A program made the position numbers and the translations under genes. Positions 23,200 through 33,804 of a DNA stretch of 64,000 nucleotides are shown piece by piece. Under the pieces are notes generated by a model, which made no database searches, was not told the origin of the DNA, and saw only the letters and a program-made list of their open reading frames with translations. Numbering within the stretch: position 1 is the stretch's first letter; the number at the start of each line of letters is the position of its first letter. Source of the DNA: Salticus scenicus (taxonomy: Eukaryota; Arthropoda; Arachnida; Araneae; Salticidae); contig OZ005648.1 of assembly GCA_963930645.1 (NCBI GenBank), positions 106,155,167 to 106,219,166 on the forward strand, read 5' to 3'.

Positions 23200-24390
23200 G
23201 CGAAAAGATTACATAACATATTAAATCTATTTTGTGGAACCCTGTAAACTATTTACCAATTCTATGCCCACAATTTTCCACATAAAATACATGTTTTTAA
23301 ACATTCTAATAACATTTCCTTACATTTAATGGGGTGTTACTATGTTAAAATACACTTTTAAGAAATACTATCTATAGACCGTAATGGTACGAAAATCTTT
23401 TATGCGTCACTAAAAAGGAACCTATACACTAATAAAAAGAATACACCTAATTAATTATAACTTATTAATATTTCAATCTAAATTGACATCATTTGGATGT
23501 TTAAAGAATGCCATCCGAATATCTTTGTTGTAGTTCTGTAAAAAAATATTTAGACTACACATTGCTTTATTTTTATTTTTTATTTTAAGTAAATATGCTT
23601 TTTAAAATCTATTTAGTGTGTGTTGGTTCCATTATGTGTAATGCAGAGTAAACGCGCTTAAAAGCGCTTAAATAAGAATTTCTCCATAGGCTCTAATGTC
23701 ACAAAATTCTTTTATGTGTCTCTGTAAACGAATCATAAAGATTGTATACACCTGTAAAAATTATTCAACTTATTCTACGCTTTTCATGAATAATTGTTCG
23801 AAATTTGACATAATTTTGAGGATTGCATAACATTGTCGGAACACTTTTGTAAGGTCCTGTACATTAATTATGAAGCGTAAGCACACATATTTTCTATAGA
23901 AAACATGCTTTTAAGCATTTTAATGTACGTTAATTTCATTTTGTTGAATACAGAGTAACGATGTTAAAATGCGTTTAGACAAAATTCTCTCCATAGACCA
24001 TAATGATGAGAAAAACTTCGGTGGCTCCCTGTACACAAACCACCAACAATATTGTCATAAAAAGTTATTCAGCTATCTATATACATAACCTGAACGTACG
24101 TACCAATTTACAAGTTAATAGAAGGATTTTTGCTGCCGTGATAGCGGTATATACAAATTCTGCCCATAAGCCGTAATGATAGGGAAATTTTTCATGTGTC
24201 CCTGTACGCAAACTACAACTAGAATGCACACTGTATGGTTCATGAAGATGTGCACCAAATTTCAAGTAAATAGCGTGATTTTTGCGGTCGCTATCGTGAG
24301 ACAAACAGACGGAACCCAAAATCCTTTTGAGTCTCCACATGGAGGCCTCCATTGACGTTTTGGCAACTAGCATGTTATCGCCATCACAAA
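23200..24390 (-). repeat. Degenerate tandem units of ~155 bp
   Basis: The phrase CCCTGTAAAC or CCCTGTACACAAAC, preceded by a TTTTATGTGTC-like word, recurs near 23230, 23385, 23528, 23698, 23850, 24005 and 24178, about every 155 bp. It ends with a CAAACAGACGGAACC segment near 24305 that resembles the TCTG-rich tract of the hairpin-start family read in reverse. The interior is therefore probably the tandem core of one such element on the minus strand. No gene seen. Confidence 0.55.
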
Positions 24391-25268
24391 TTTCTTATAC
24401 AAAGTCATTCAGTTTATATTAAAAAAATGCAGAAGAATTTGCAAATTGTTTATTAAAAATATTTTTCGTGATAAATCCAGATCACTTTCATCTTACAGAA
24501 GTGTGTTATTTAATGTCAAAAAATGTCAGTTTTGTGCCCTAGAGACAAAAACTTGAAAATGCAATTTTTTCAAAACTTTTCTTCCGTTAAAAATGAAAAA
24601 ATTCGAAATTTTTTTTTCAAATTATCCCAGATACATAGTTCAACCATTTATTTTAAAGACATTACCTAGATATTACACACTTGTCCACAGAACATCCTGA
24701 GGAGGTGTATAGGATTTCCTTTTTATTCACAGGACATTCTAAGGATGTCTTTCGGAGAAGATGTGTTGTTAGGGTAATGAATAGTTTTTAAAAATCTTAA
24801 GTATTTACACCCCCGGGGGGAGGACGGAGTATTTACTGAAGGGGAAAAGCAATTCTTGTACGCAGTCGAAATTCATTTCTAGTTAACTATTACTATTATA
24901 AATATATTCTTACTATTATAAATATATTACTAATATAAATATATTATAAATATTTTACAGTGTTTCGTCTAGAACTGTTCTCATTGTATGCATTAAAATA
25001 AAATTTTGTAATAATGAAACTGCAATATTGAAAAAAAAATCTGGTATGGTAACTTTACCTGTTGAACGATTTGCAGTAAAATTTGATGAACACTAATTTA
25101 TGTGCAGGTATAACAATATAAAAATTTATATGATAGTCTGTGAAATATTTCATGAGTTAGAGCTAAAACAAATTTTGTCTTCTGTTGTATATAGAAAAAA
25201 GATATAAGGATTTTAAGATATAATCTGTTTCTTTCTACCCAAAAAATGCCTGTATGCATATATTTAAA

Positions 25269-25299
<31 letters not shown>

Positions 25300-25310
25300 T
25301 ATATAATAAC
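24391..25310. other. AT-rich DNA, (TA)n tract at the end
   Basis: A GC-rich knot CACCCCCGGGGGGAGG lies near 24810. TACTATTATAAATATATT is repeated at 24889-24950. (TA)n runs from about 25267 to 25305 and directly borders the PLE insertion. No gene seen. Confidence 0.4.
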
Positions 25311-25385
25311 AGGAGACTTGGCGTTGGAATATTAAAACCCGAATAAACTATTACGTCAGAAACGCCAAAGAAAAAATATTGGAAA

Positions 25386-25431
25386 TGCATACAGCTGTTT
25401 CGGTAGCCTACAGCGTACCGTCTTCAGTGCA
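25386..25431 (-). ncRNA. Hammerhead-ribozyme-like motif, best preserved
   Basis: Minus strand: stem I TGCA (25428-25431), core CTGAAGA (25421-25427), one extra C, helix II GGTA (25416-25419) with TACC (25402-25405), GAA (25399-25401), palindrome ACAGCTGT (25391-25398, A15.1 to U16.1), H17 = A (25390), stem I TGCA (25386-25389). All conserved hammerhead core positions are present. The one departure is the extra base after A9. A stem III made of a palindrome suggests a dimeric ribozyme, as reported for PLE hammerheads. Confidence 0.6.
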
Positions 25432-25570
25432 AAAAGGATTCTGTATCAGGAGAAGTGCTCGTATATATAGGAGAGGGGCCGGATTTAGTTCAACCAATAG
25501 GATTACGGGAAAGGTGGGGAGAGTGGCCAATAGGAATTTAGGAATGTTAGCTGTGTAATCAGTAGAAAAA

Positions 25571-26188
25571 TTAAGAAAATGTGGACTGCATATAAAATTT
25601 CCAACAGTCAGACAAATAGGGAATAGCGAAATCACAATTTACAAGGTTTTTAAAATTTTTATAAATATGAAAAGCTTCAAAGAAATCGAGTTCATGAATG
25701 GATTTAGGTCTGCAAATTATTTTAGCTGAATTAAATATAAAATTATGATTTTCCTCCCAGCAATGTTTAGAAATAGCCGATTTATTGGTTTCTTGTTTGC
25801 GGACGTAATTCATATGTTCTTTTACACGAAATTTAAGACTGCGTTTAGTTTGGCCAATTTATGATAAACCACACCGACAGGAAATACTATAAATACCCCA
25901 ATAATTATGCATATCAATGGGATCTTTTAACTGAGAAAAGGTGAGTTTATTGGAATGCGAAAGTATTATTTTAAAATCATATTGTTTGAGAATTTTAGCT
26001 ATGGTTTGACTGGATTTAGGAAAATAGAGTAAGACAATACTGATATTAGAAGAGACTGATTTAGTAGACGAAATACGAGGGAGTTGTAATTTTTAAATAG
26101 CTTTGTCTATAATGGAAGGATCATAACCTCTGTCAATTGCAATGGCTTTCAGGTATTTAATTTCAGATTTTAATAAAATAGGATTTTT
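25571..26188 (-). pseudogene. PLE polyprotein C-terminus: RT thumb/linker plus GIY-YIG
   Basis: From about 26188 down the minus strand reads KNPILLKSEIKYLKAIAID, RGYDPSIIDKAI, a stop, KLQLPRISSTKSV, and AKILKQYDFKIILSHSNKL, then DPIDMHNYWGIYSISCRCG followed by LS-stop-IGQTKR. The tyrosine codon of the YIG box has become TAA. It continues MNYVRKQETNKSAISKHCW and ends PYLSDCWKFY. GIY (WGIYSI) and YIG-type (IGQTKR) motifs and the CxC pair are clear. Two in-frame stops make this a pseudogene, but its divergence is modest. Confidence 0.85.
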
Positions 26189-26209
26189 TAAAAAAGTTTT
26201 GCTGTCTCA

Positions 26210-26336
26210 CTTCCTCCCCATGCGCGTTCATGTCACCCACCTAACCAAAAAATCGCTGCTTTCTATACTTTTGTAAACCGTGCACTTAATATTTGTTCAA
26301 ATCCTATTTTATTAAAGTCTGAAATTAAATATATTG
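26210..26336 (+). pseudogene. PLE RT fragment, opposite strand
   Basis: The plus strand reads PPHARSCHPPNQKIAAFYTF, VNRALNICSNPILLKSEIKY and ID, then breaks into AT-rich sequence. Its end overlaps in content with the start of the minus-strand copy (both contain NPILLKSEIKY), so two pieces of one RT are joined head to head at about 26190-26210. It supports inverted joining during insertion. Confidence 0.7.
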
Positions 26337-28202
26337 ATCTATATTGATATTGATATATTGATCTATATGAAATATATTGATATATATTAAATATATATTG
26401 CCCTTCAGTCAACAATTTGCTTTTACAGACCTGAAATGGAGAGTATGAGAAAGTCAAGTAGGTGTCCACCAAATTTTTTATTCTAGTTTAGAATAAGGGA
26501 TAAAATTTTTACATGTTTTGTCTCTGCTCAGTTATATATGATTTCATGTAACTTTCGCTTTCATGTGACTGAAATACGAAAAAATTCTTCATGATCTAAA
26601 GTTTTAACTCTTTAGTAACACAGAAAAAATTTTTGGGTGTTCACTACTGGTGTCAGAATATGTCAGCATGACAAGTAGTGGACAGATCTTTCAGTTATTG
26701 TCCCATTTCACATTTAAGGAAAATCGAAAAACGCGCATAGCTTAAAATTCTTCCAGATTAGGAGTATAAACGAATACCAATTCATTTCCCACAAAATTAG
26801 ATCCGATTGCTACAATATATTTATAAGGGATAACTTTTTTTAAAAAATCTTTAGACGACAACACATTTCTTTTTAAAAGACACGCAGAATTCCCCTAAAT
26901 ATCTGAAAGAAAGTCTTGGCATCTAGGAGATTCTTATATAAGGGAATAATTATAATTTTTATCTATCTATTTATTTTTGGAAATTGAAATTTATTTTAAA
27001 TAAAAGAATGTGCTACTGCAGCCGTTAGGTTTTCCAGACATAATTTGTTTTTAACATAATATAATACTGTTTTTTTTTTTTTTTTTTTTTTTTTCGTGTT
27101 TTTAAAACTTTCCAAACATTTCGCATTTTATTTATCCTTTTCATAAGAAATTCGAGGGCATCCACTGCATGGTTTAGAAGTGTTCATTGCTGACATATTT
27201 TGCGCTCTCTGGAAAGATTATTTTTCCAGTATAAACAAGAATGAAAAAAATCTTGGGGTACCCATTGACTATTAATACTTTCCAACTGTACGTACTTGTT
27301 GTATCGTATAAATTTCAATGTTCTTTGCCTATGTTATCGCACAACGGACAGACAGAAGGACTGAAAGGACTACAGATAACTAACTGAATTTATAATCGCT
27401 CTCAAACATTGTTGGGAAGTGCTAAAAATGCTTAACGCAATCGAAAATGCAGTCTTTAATGTGTTTCAATAATTTAGTGTAACCCTGTAAATCTGAATCT
27501 TAATCATATCATACTGTATACAAAACATAGAAAAAAATATATACCGCCTTCATCTAGAACGAGTGTGTGGTCATTTTCTAAATCCCTAAAATAGAAATAT
27601 AGATTTCCGAGCTATGCGTATAAGGCACGCCAATAAGCAGCATAGACAAAATGATCGAAAATTTCTTGTCCATACATTTCTAGATGGCGAAACAATATTC
27701 TGAATATTCTAAATATTCTGAGTCCTTTGTATTGCGAAAAACTCTCACTTTATTTTCTAGGATTGGGTTATAAACCAAGATTATAGTTGCTAAAACATGC
27801 TTCTTGTATTCACATTTATTTGCTGAGATTTTTAAATATGTTTGACCTCTATAATATAGACAAACGCTCTAGAATTCAAAAGGGGTTTCTATACCCCGCT
27901 TTCAAAGAGGACTAGAATTTATAAGGATGACATGAAACTATTTTTACTAGAACCACAATCTAGATTCTAAATGTCAGTTACAGAATTTCTTCTCGTTGAT
28001 TATTTCACTATTAACAATAAATGTCAATTTATTTATGATTTTTAGACTAGAGAGTTATTTAAACGTGATTAATAAATATGTCTGTCCTAAAACGCAATGA
28101 ATTGGCAATTTGTGTGGGGGTCCTTGCATACACACCAGTTGTACAGAACCTGTTAATGAAATTTTATATAGAAAACATTTGATAGAAAACTTGAATAACA
28201 TA
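26337..28202. other. AT-rich, decayed dispersed repeats
   Basis: ATATTGAT-type repeats at 26320-26400 and poly(T) at about 27071-27094. GCACAACGGACAGACAGAAGG at 27340-27361 resembles the TCTG tract of hairpin-start elements in reverse, and AACCCTGTAAATCTGAA near 27482 resembles their tandem unit. No gene found. Confidence 0.4.
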
Positions 28203-28445
28203 TACACTGCTCGACATTGAAAACGCAACACCAAGAAGGAATGATAATAACGGAAAGAAATTCGTTGGACACATACATTATAGTAAGAAGAACAATTGAT
28301 TAACATTTCAGGAAATTTGGAGTAATATGTACTGAGAAAACAGTACATAAAGCAGCGACCTCTGTGAGCAATAACAGCACATATCTGCCTAGGCATTGAA
28401 TCGAACAGCGATTGGATGACATGTACGGGTAGAGCACTTCATGAG

Positions 28446-28800
28446 GTTTAAATACGATGCAAAAATTCCTCGATCGAAGTTACTGATGAGTGTGGGGGGG
28501 GGCAGTCGCTTTTCAATGACTAAACAGTCATTTTCATTGGTGCGAGATCAGGGAGCGCGCTGACCAGAGCAACAGTCAAACACATTCGGCATCAATGAAG
28601 GTCCAGACAATATGTACAACTTGCGGTCGTGCATTGTCCTGCTTAAATGTTGAGCTTCGGAGGCCTTGAACATAGGGCAGAGCTATAGACCTTAACTCGT
28701 CAGAAATGTAATGGCTGGTATTCAGAGTGGCGGGAATGAAAACAAATGGTGACCGGGACGTGTATTCAATGGTACAACATACCATCAATCCAGGTGGTGA
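28446..28800 (-). pseudogene. Tc1 transposase C-terminal fragment, left arm
   Basis: Minus-strand frame from 28788: an MMVCCTIEYTSRSP start (normally GVMVWG-like), FIPATLNTSHYISDELRSI, LPYVQGLRSSTFKQDNARP with the second catalytic Asp (QDNARP at about 28624-28642), then VWTFIDAECV and a stop. The LLLWSARS stretch that follows is shifted. The final catalytic Asp/Glu region is degraded. N-terminal DNA-binding domains are absent. Confidence 0.8.
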
Positions 28801-28839
28801 CTCAGTAAGCGGCTACCAAAATTCTGATTACCCTCAAAA

Positions 28840-29335
28840 CTGCATCACAGATATGGGCGCCATTAATGTGTGATCAGCGATGAACCTGAACGCAGAAATG
28901 GCGTGAAGTTACTTTTCAGACAAATCACAATCCTGTTTACAGCATCAAGATTGCCTTATCCATATTTAACGGTATTATGAAAAATACACATTGCCAGCTG
29001 GGATTCGACATCATCATACTGTCCATCATTTGCGATGATGTTATGGGTTCCCATTGGATACACGTCTCGATTACTTCATGTTCGTATTCCTGGCGCTCTG
29101 AACAGCGGCCATTAAATTTCTGATGAGTTACGGTCCGCCCCTCTGCCCTGCATTCGAGGTCTCCGTAGCGCAAAATTTAAGCAAGATAATGCACGATCGC
29201 AAGTTGTTTGTATTGTGCGGACCTTCTTTGATACAGAATGTGTTCGACTGTTGCTCTAGCAAGCGCGTTCTCCTGATCTCGCACCAATGAAAATTACTGT
29301 TTAATCGTTGAAAAGCGACTGGCCATCCACCACTC
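28840..29335 (+). pseudogene. Tc1 transposase catalytic-domain fragment, right arm
   Basis: Plus strand: NLNAEMA-stop-SYFSDKSQS holds the first catalytic Asp (near 28919). HQDCLIHI-stop-RYYEKYTLPAG follows, then a frameshift to MMLWVPIGYTSRLLHVRIPG, ISDELRSAPLPCIRGLRS and KFKQDNARSQVV with the second Asp (29182-29196), TFFDTECVRLLL, and QARSPDLAPM as the usual region before the third acidic residue. Stops and shifts make it inactive. It overlaps in content with the left-arm fragment, which shows the fold-back structure. Confidence 0.8.
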
Positions 29336-29639
29336 ACCAGTGACTACGATCGATGAATTGTGGCATCGTGTTGAAGCTTCATGAAGTGCTCTAACCGTAC
29401 ATGTCATCTAATCGCTGTTAGATTCAATGCCTAGGCAGATATGTGCTGTTATTGCTCACAGAGGTCGCTGCTTTATGTACTGTTTTCTCAGTACATATTA
29501 CTCCAAATTTCCTGAAATTTTAATCAATTGTTCTTCCTTCTGTAATGTATGTGTCCAACAAATTTCATTCCGTTATTATCATTCCTTCTTGGTGTTTCGT
29601 TTTCAATGTCGAACAGTGTAAATTTTTTTAAAACTTCTG

Positions 29640-30360
29640 AAAATATTTACGGACGCTGGGGGTGGAGAGATGGACAAATAGGCAGGTGGACAAACAGATA
29701 CACAAATTGAAATCATACTCACACTTAAAAATTGTTAGAAAGTATTAAAAACGTTTAATGTAAACGAACATATAATTCCTGAAAATTTCCAATAATAGCT
29801 TTTAATGTAACTGAATACTTTTGTGTGGCTCTGTAAATCTAATATTAATGTTAATCTTACTATGATCAATAGAAATCATTCTTTTGTGCATAATATAAAT
29901 AACATATTTCAATATCATTAAGGTTTCTGGAAAGTTATTGAAATTTGATTCATAGAAATATCTTTCATCGAACGCATGCTTTGGAATACTTTCGGGTGTC
30001 TCTGTACACATGTCAGTGCTAGTATTTATTCCATTCTCTATAGAAAACATTCGATGGTGAATTTATAGAACATATTTCAATTTCATTAAGATTTGTGTAA
30101 AGTAAAGGTATTAAAATATCGTTTATAGAAATACCTCTCATAGAACCCAATGCTATGGAATACTTTCATATGTCCCAATACACAAACCAGTAGAGGTATT
30201 CACTCCACTTTCAATTGGAAACATTCGATAGTGAACGTGAACAACATATATCAGTTTCAAGAAATTCCATGAATATTTACAGGAGTTAGAGCGCGGACGG
30301 ACAGACAGACAGATAAACCGATGTCCTTAACACCTTTCATCCATGTTCGAAAATGTTAAA
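29640..30360 (-). repeat. Three ~178-bp tandem units and TCTG tract
   Basis: GAATACTTTTGTGTGG, GGAATACTTTCGGGTG and GGAATACTTTCATATG at about 29812, 29983 and 30158 mark a period near 175-180 bp. Each is followed by CTGTAAAT- or CTGTACACA-like words and an AACATTCGATGGTGAA-type phrase. It ends in GGACGGACAGACAGACAG at about 30295-30312. Reverse orientation of a hairpin-start element interior. The minus-strand frame at 29802-30050 is not a gene. Confidence 0.6.
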
Positions 30361-31479
30361 ACTGATTCAGATGTCATTTTTCGCAGTATAGTCATGTACA
30401 AAAAGAGTTATTTTAGGTATTGAACATTTGAAGAACAGTACACAAAGATGCCAGAAAATGTCTTTAAAACAACCACTACTGGTACAATTACTCTAATTAA
30501 TGGAAGTAGTTTACTAAATTATACCATATTCAGGAAAAATACCAATACATAGGCTTTCACCGGCACAGCAAAGGTTTAAATAATAAGTTGAGACTTTTAA
30601 TAAGTTTTATTATTATTATTATTAAAATGTATTGTGAGAGAAAGTATTGTATGTTTGTGTGTGTAGATCACATAAAATCATTTACCTGGTGAACATAAAT
30701 GCAGAAGGATTTTAAAGGATTAGAAATTAGCTTCATTACTTGTCAATTATGTAGCTCTTGATACTTTCAATGGAAATCAAACAATGGAGGATTTTTTGGT
30801 GTTAAAAATGACCGCACAGTTAGAATGTCTAAGAAATTTAATTTTCACGAATAACCCATGTTTTTCCGGATGGGTAACGACTGTTGACGATTTTGATGAA
30901 AAAAAATATAAAAGTTTTTAAAAGATTTAATATCGATCTGGCAGGTGAATGTTTAAGGAAAAACTTACAAATAACCATTTCGAAGGGAATAACATTACGT
31001 AAAATGTGTGAACGGCTTAGACACTTTCGATAAAAAACTTGAATACTTTCCTTCACAGATCGACTAAGTTGCTTATCAAAGGCAATCTATCAAAGTCCGT
31101 TTTATTAACTTATCTTTCGTGTACGTAAAAGAAAATGTACTTGATTTAAACTTCGATGATTTTTTTTTCACATTAGAAACATTTTCAACAGGACTTGAGT
31201 ATACTCTTACATTTATAGTATAAACTGAGCTCGTGGAAAATTATATAATGAAACACTATTTATGTGTTAAAGATAGTCAAGAAGTTTATTATACATTTTG
31301 TACAAATATATGATATATAAATATAGACAAGTAGTCTAGAAAACTTTTACTGCATCTAAGTTTCTAATGTATAGATAGGCACTGAATCTCTAATGTATTA
31401 TACCGAACTCAGAATATTAAGAATTAGTTCACTGTTTAAAGTAATATATGCTGATGTCCAAAATTTAATGCCAAAGTTT
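30361..31479. other. AT-rich, no supported gene
   Basis: (ATT)n at about 30608-30624 and a TGTGTGTGTG patch at 30654. A 72-codon minus-strand frame (30838-31056) has no recognisable motif and no codon-bias support. Confidence 0.35.
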
Positions 31480-31820
31480 ATTTATACGAAATTTTGTTAT
31501 ATATTGTCCTATTAAAAACTATGACAAAATGAGATGACAGCGCTAACTGTCAAGCAATTAATCTCCAAATTTAATCAACATCAGTTTTAGTCAAGGCCCA
31601 ACGAAATATCAAGTTTAATTAATTTTTGTTCATTGGCTCGTGAGATACAGCATTCAAAAATTTCTTATACACACGCCGAGACACAAATATTTTCTAAAAA
31701 AAGTCAAATCGTGTCCAGAACGTCTCTAAACGTGTAAATTCGTCAAAAACCAAAGGTCAACAATTTTCATGAGTCCAATACCTCTTCTTATGTATATAGA
31801 AGAAAGTAAAACAAAAACAA
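31480..31820 (-). mobile_element. Hairpin-start element (family 1 subfamily), 5' part
   Basis: In reverse: ACTTTCTTCTATATACATAAG, ATTGGACTCATGAAAATT, ACACGATTTGAC, a short microsatellite, GTATCTCACGAGCCAAT, then CAGTTAGCGCTGTC. The same order is present, reversed, at 40755-41005. Confidence 0.5.
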
Positions 31821-32208
31821 AAATAAATAGAAATATTAAAAATAAAAGGTGACCTTTAGGAAATTGAGCTGCAACCAATATTCTGGTACTGACTACTAAA
31901 ATGGTGTAAGACAGTGCAACAAATATCTAATAGTATTGGTTTTAAACTAAATTAACCTTTTTTTTCCTGCTGAAACTTAGGATTTTATGTATATCAGTTT
32001 TGAAAGAAGAGTATCGATAGAGTATAAATTATATGGGTGTTTCGTGTTGAGTAATTTAGTGAAAACTATTACTTATTAGTATATAGGGATTTCAAAGGCA
32101 TATAATTGCTGCAACAGTGTGATGAGGCATGTAAAAAATCCAGGAGGTGCCATTTGGATCACTGTATCCAAAAAGATCTATGATCACTGTATCCAAAAAG
32201 ATTATCCA
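31821..32208. other. No recognised feature
   Basis: The phrase GATCACTGTATCCAAAAAGAT is repeated in tandem at about 32158-32205. Otherwise nothing was recognised. Confidence 0.35.
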
Positions 32209-32210
32209 TG

Positions 32211-32484
32211 CACTGTTAAAAATGGTTTCTCAAAAATGAGAAAAATTGTCTCAAAATAGCTCCGAAACAAGATATACTTAAATTTGAAAATCCCATGTAC
32301 TCATTTTTGAGTATATTGACATGCTCAAAAGTAGGGTTGACCACTAAGAATCCTAGTATCTCCATTTTTGAGCACGTCAATATACTTAAAAATGAGTTGA
32401 TGGGTTTTCAAATTTAAGTATATATTGTTTCGGAGTTATTTTGAGACAATTTTGCTCATTTTTAAGAAACCGTTTTTAACAGTG
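32211..32484. mobile_element. Palindromic MITE with CACTGTTAAAAA ends
   Basis: CACTGTTAAAAATGGTTTCT at the left is the inverse of AGAAACCGTTTTTAACAGTG at the right. The arms continue through CTCAAAAATGAG, AAATTTGAAAA and TACTCATTTTTGAG for about 125 bp each. Flanked by TG on both sides where TA would be usual for Tc1/mariner. 274 bp, non-coding. Shares the CACTGT start with 14745-14893. Confidence 0.75.
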
Positions 32485-32629
32485 TGAAGAACAACCAAGG
32501 CGGATGATCGATAATAAAAAAAAAGAAGTCGGTAAATAAACAAAAGAGAAAGTTGTAATAGGGTGTTTGAGTATTTTTTCCCAAATAGTATGTTGTTTAA
32601 TTAAGGGCTACTGAACTTCAAATATTTTG

Positions 32630-33210
32630 AGGACATACGTCATAATGATGCAGAATTTTTAGTTGTGTGTCCCTTTAAAAATCCATAACTGCTAGATTTA
32701 CAAAAATCCATACAGTTCGTACGACAGTGACCTATGAAATGTATATAGATTTAAAACTCAATCGAATGTGGAATTCAGATGCTATTACAATTCGTATAAT
32801 TTCAGCCCATAGACCATAATGATAATGAATTTTTTCTTTGTGTTCCTGTAAAAGAACTATAAATACTAGATTCACCGAAATCTATACAGTTTCTGCGAGA
32901 GGGGCCTATGATTGTATATAAAATTTCAGCTTAATTCAATAAGCCGTTTAGACGCAATCGCACTTTAAAAAGTTTGCTCCCATAGGGCATAAAGATAAGG
33001 AATTTTTCTTTCTGTCCGTGTAAAAAGAAAAAAAAACTATGCTAGATTCAACAAAGTCAATAAGGTTCGGGCTATGGTGATCTATAATATACACACCAAC
33101 TCTCAGCTCATTAGAACAAAGTGGTTAAATGCTATCGTGTTCACTCACATACATATGCACACGCATACATACAAATATGTACCATACATCACCGAAAAAA
33201 AAAAAAAAAA
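32630..33210 (-). repeat. Three ~174-bp tandem units and CA-rich tract
   Basis: CATAATGATGCAGAATTTTT, CCATAATGATAATGAATTTT and GCATAAAGATAAGGAATTTT near 32641, 32814 and 32989 give a period of about 174 bp. Each is followed by TGT(G/C)CCTGTAAAA-like words and CATACAGTT. The run ends in ACATACATATGCACACGC and poly(A) at 33187-33212. Interior of a hairpin-start element in reverse. Confidence 0.6.
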
Positions 33211-33212
33211 AA

Positions 33213-33804
33213 AAACACCGCAGTGGACCTTAAAACGTGTAGAAATACCAAAATCTGAAAGTCGGATTTTTGTCATTTTTTCCTTACATAGTATGTTCGG
33301 AAAGTAAAAATTGAAAGAAAGAATGACATCTTACCACAGAGTATATTTTAGAAGGACATCTTTCTTTCTCTTCTCTTTTGGCGTGTAATTCGTATGTGCA
33401 ATTCTCCTTGGAATTATAGAGGTTACCAGTCTCTCCTAGAGTAGTTAATCATTTTAACTCGGTTGCCTTAAAAAAGGAATTTTCCACTAAAATTTTGTGT
33501 ATTTGTTTTTTAACTCAGCGATATTATTTTCCCTTGCCTATAGGAAATACGATAAAAATTTATTATAGGACTTCCTTGATGAATGAAATTTCGTCGCCAT
33601 TCTGGCGATGAATTTTTGTCACTTTGATTATTGTATTTTTTTTTTTTCATTAGTTTTTGCCAGTATTTTATAATATATTCATGTTTTTAACGTTAACTTA
33701 GATATTTTAAATTTTATATAGAAATCTAAACTAAATCTACTTTAACTAGGATAAAATGGCGCTTACTACAGCAACAAAATTGCAATTTTCAAAAGTATAT
33801 TTTA
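33213..33804. other. No recognised gene
   Basis: A slightly less AT-rich stretch near 33340-33620 contains TTCGTCGCCATTCTGGCGATGAA, whose middle (CGTCGCCATTCTGGCGATG) is an imperfect hairpin. No frame with support was found. Confidence 0.3.

Larger units (their letters stand above)
25311..26190 (-). mobile_element. Penelope-like element, 5'-truncated
   Basis: Same subfamily as 9701-10498. The 3' terminus at 25311 (GGAGACTTGGCG) abuts a (TA)n tract. Moving leftwards in coding sense it holds the end of RT or linker (about 25930-26190), GIY-YIG (25571-25930) and the 3' non-coding end with a hammerhead-like fold. At about 26190 it meets an opposite-strand PLE fragment. Confidence 0.85.
28205..29618. 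mobile_element. Fold-back Tc1-type element with TA TSD
   Basis: Ends CACTGCTCGACATTGAAAAC and GTTTTCAATGTCGAACAGTG, flanked by TA at 28203-28204 and 29619-29620. The inverted arms are far longer than a normal TIR: about 240 bp of terminal sequence plus the 3' part of the transposase gene on both sides. It therefore consists of two transposon 3' halves joined head to head. The join lies near 28800-28850. Confidence 0.85.

Noticed and set aside
28055..29621. Paired frames MPRQICAVIAHRGRCFMYCF on both strands
   Set aside because: They lie in the inverted terminal region of the Tc1 element and are non-coding terminal sequence.
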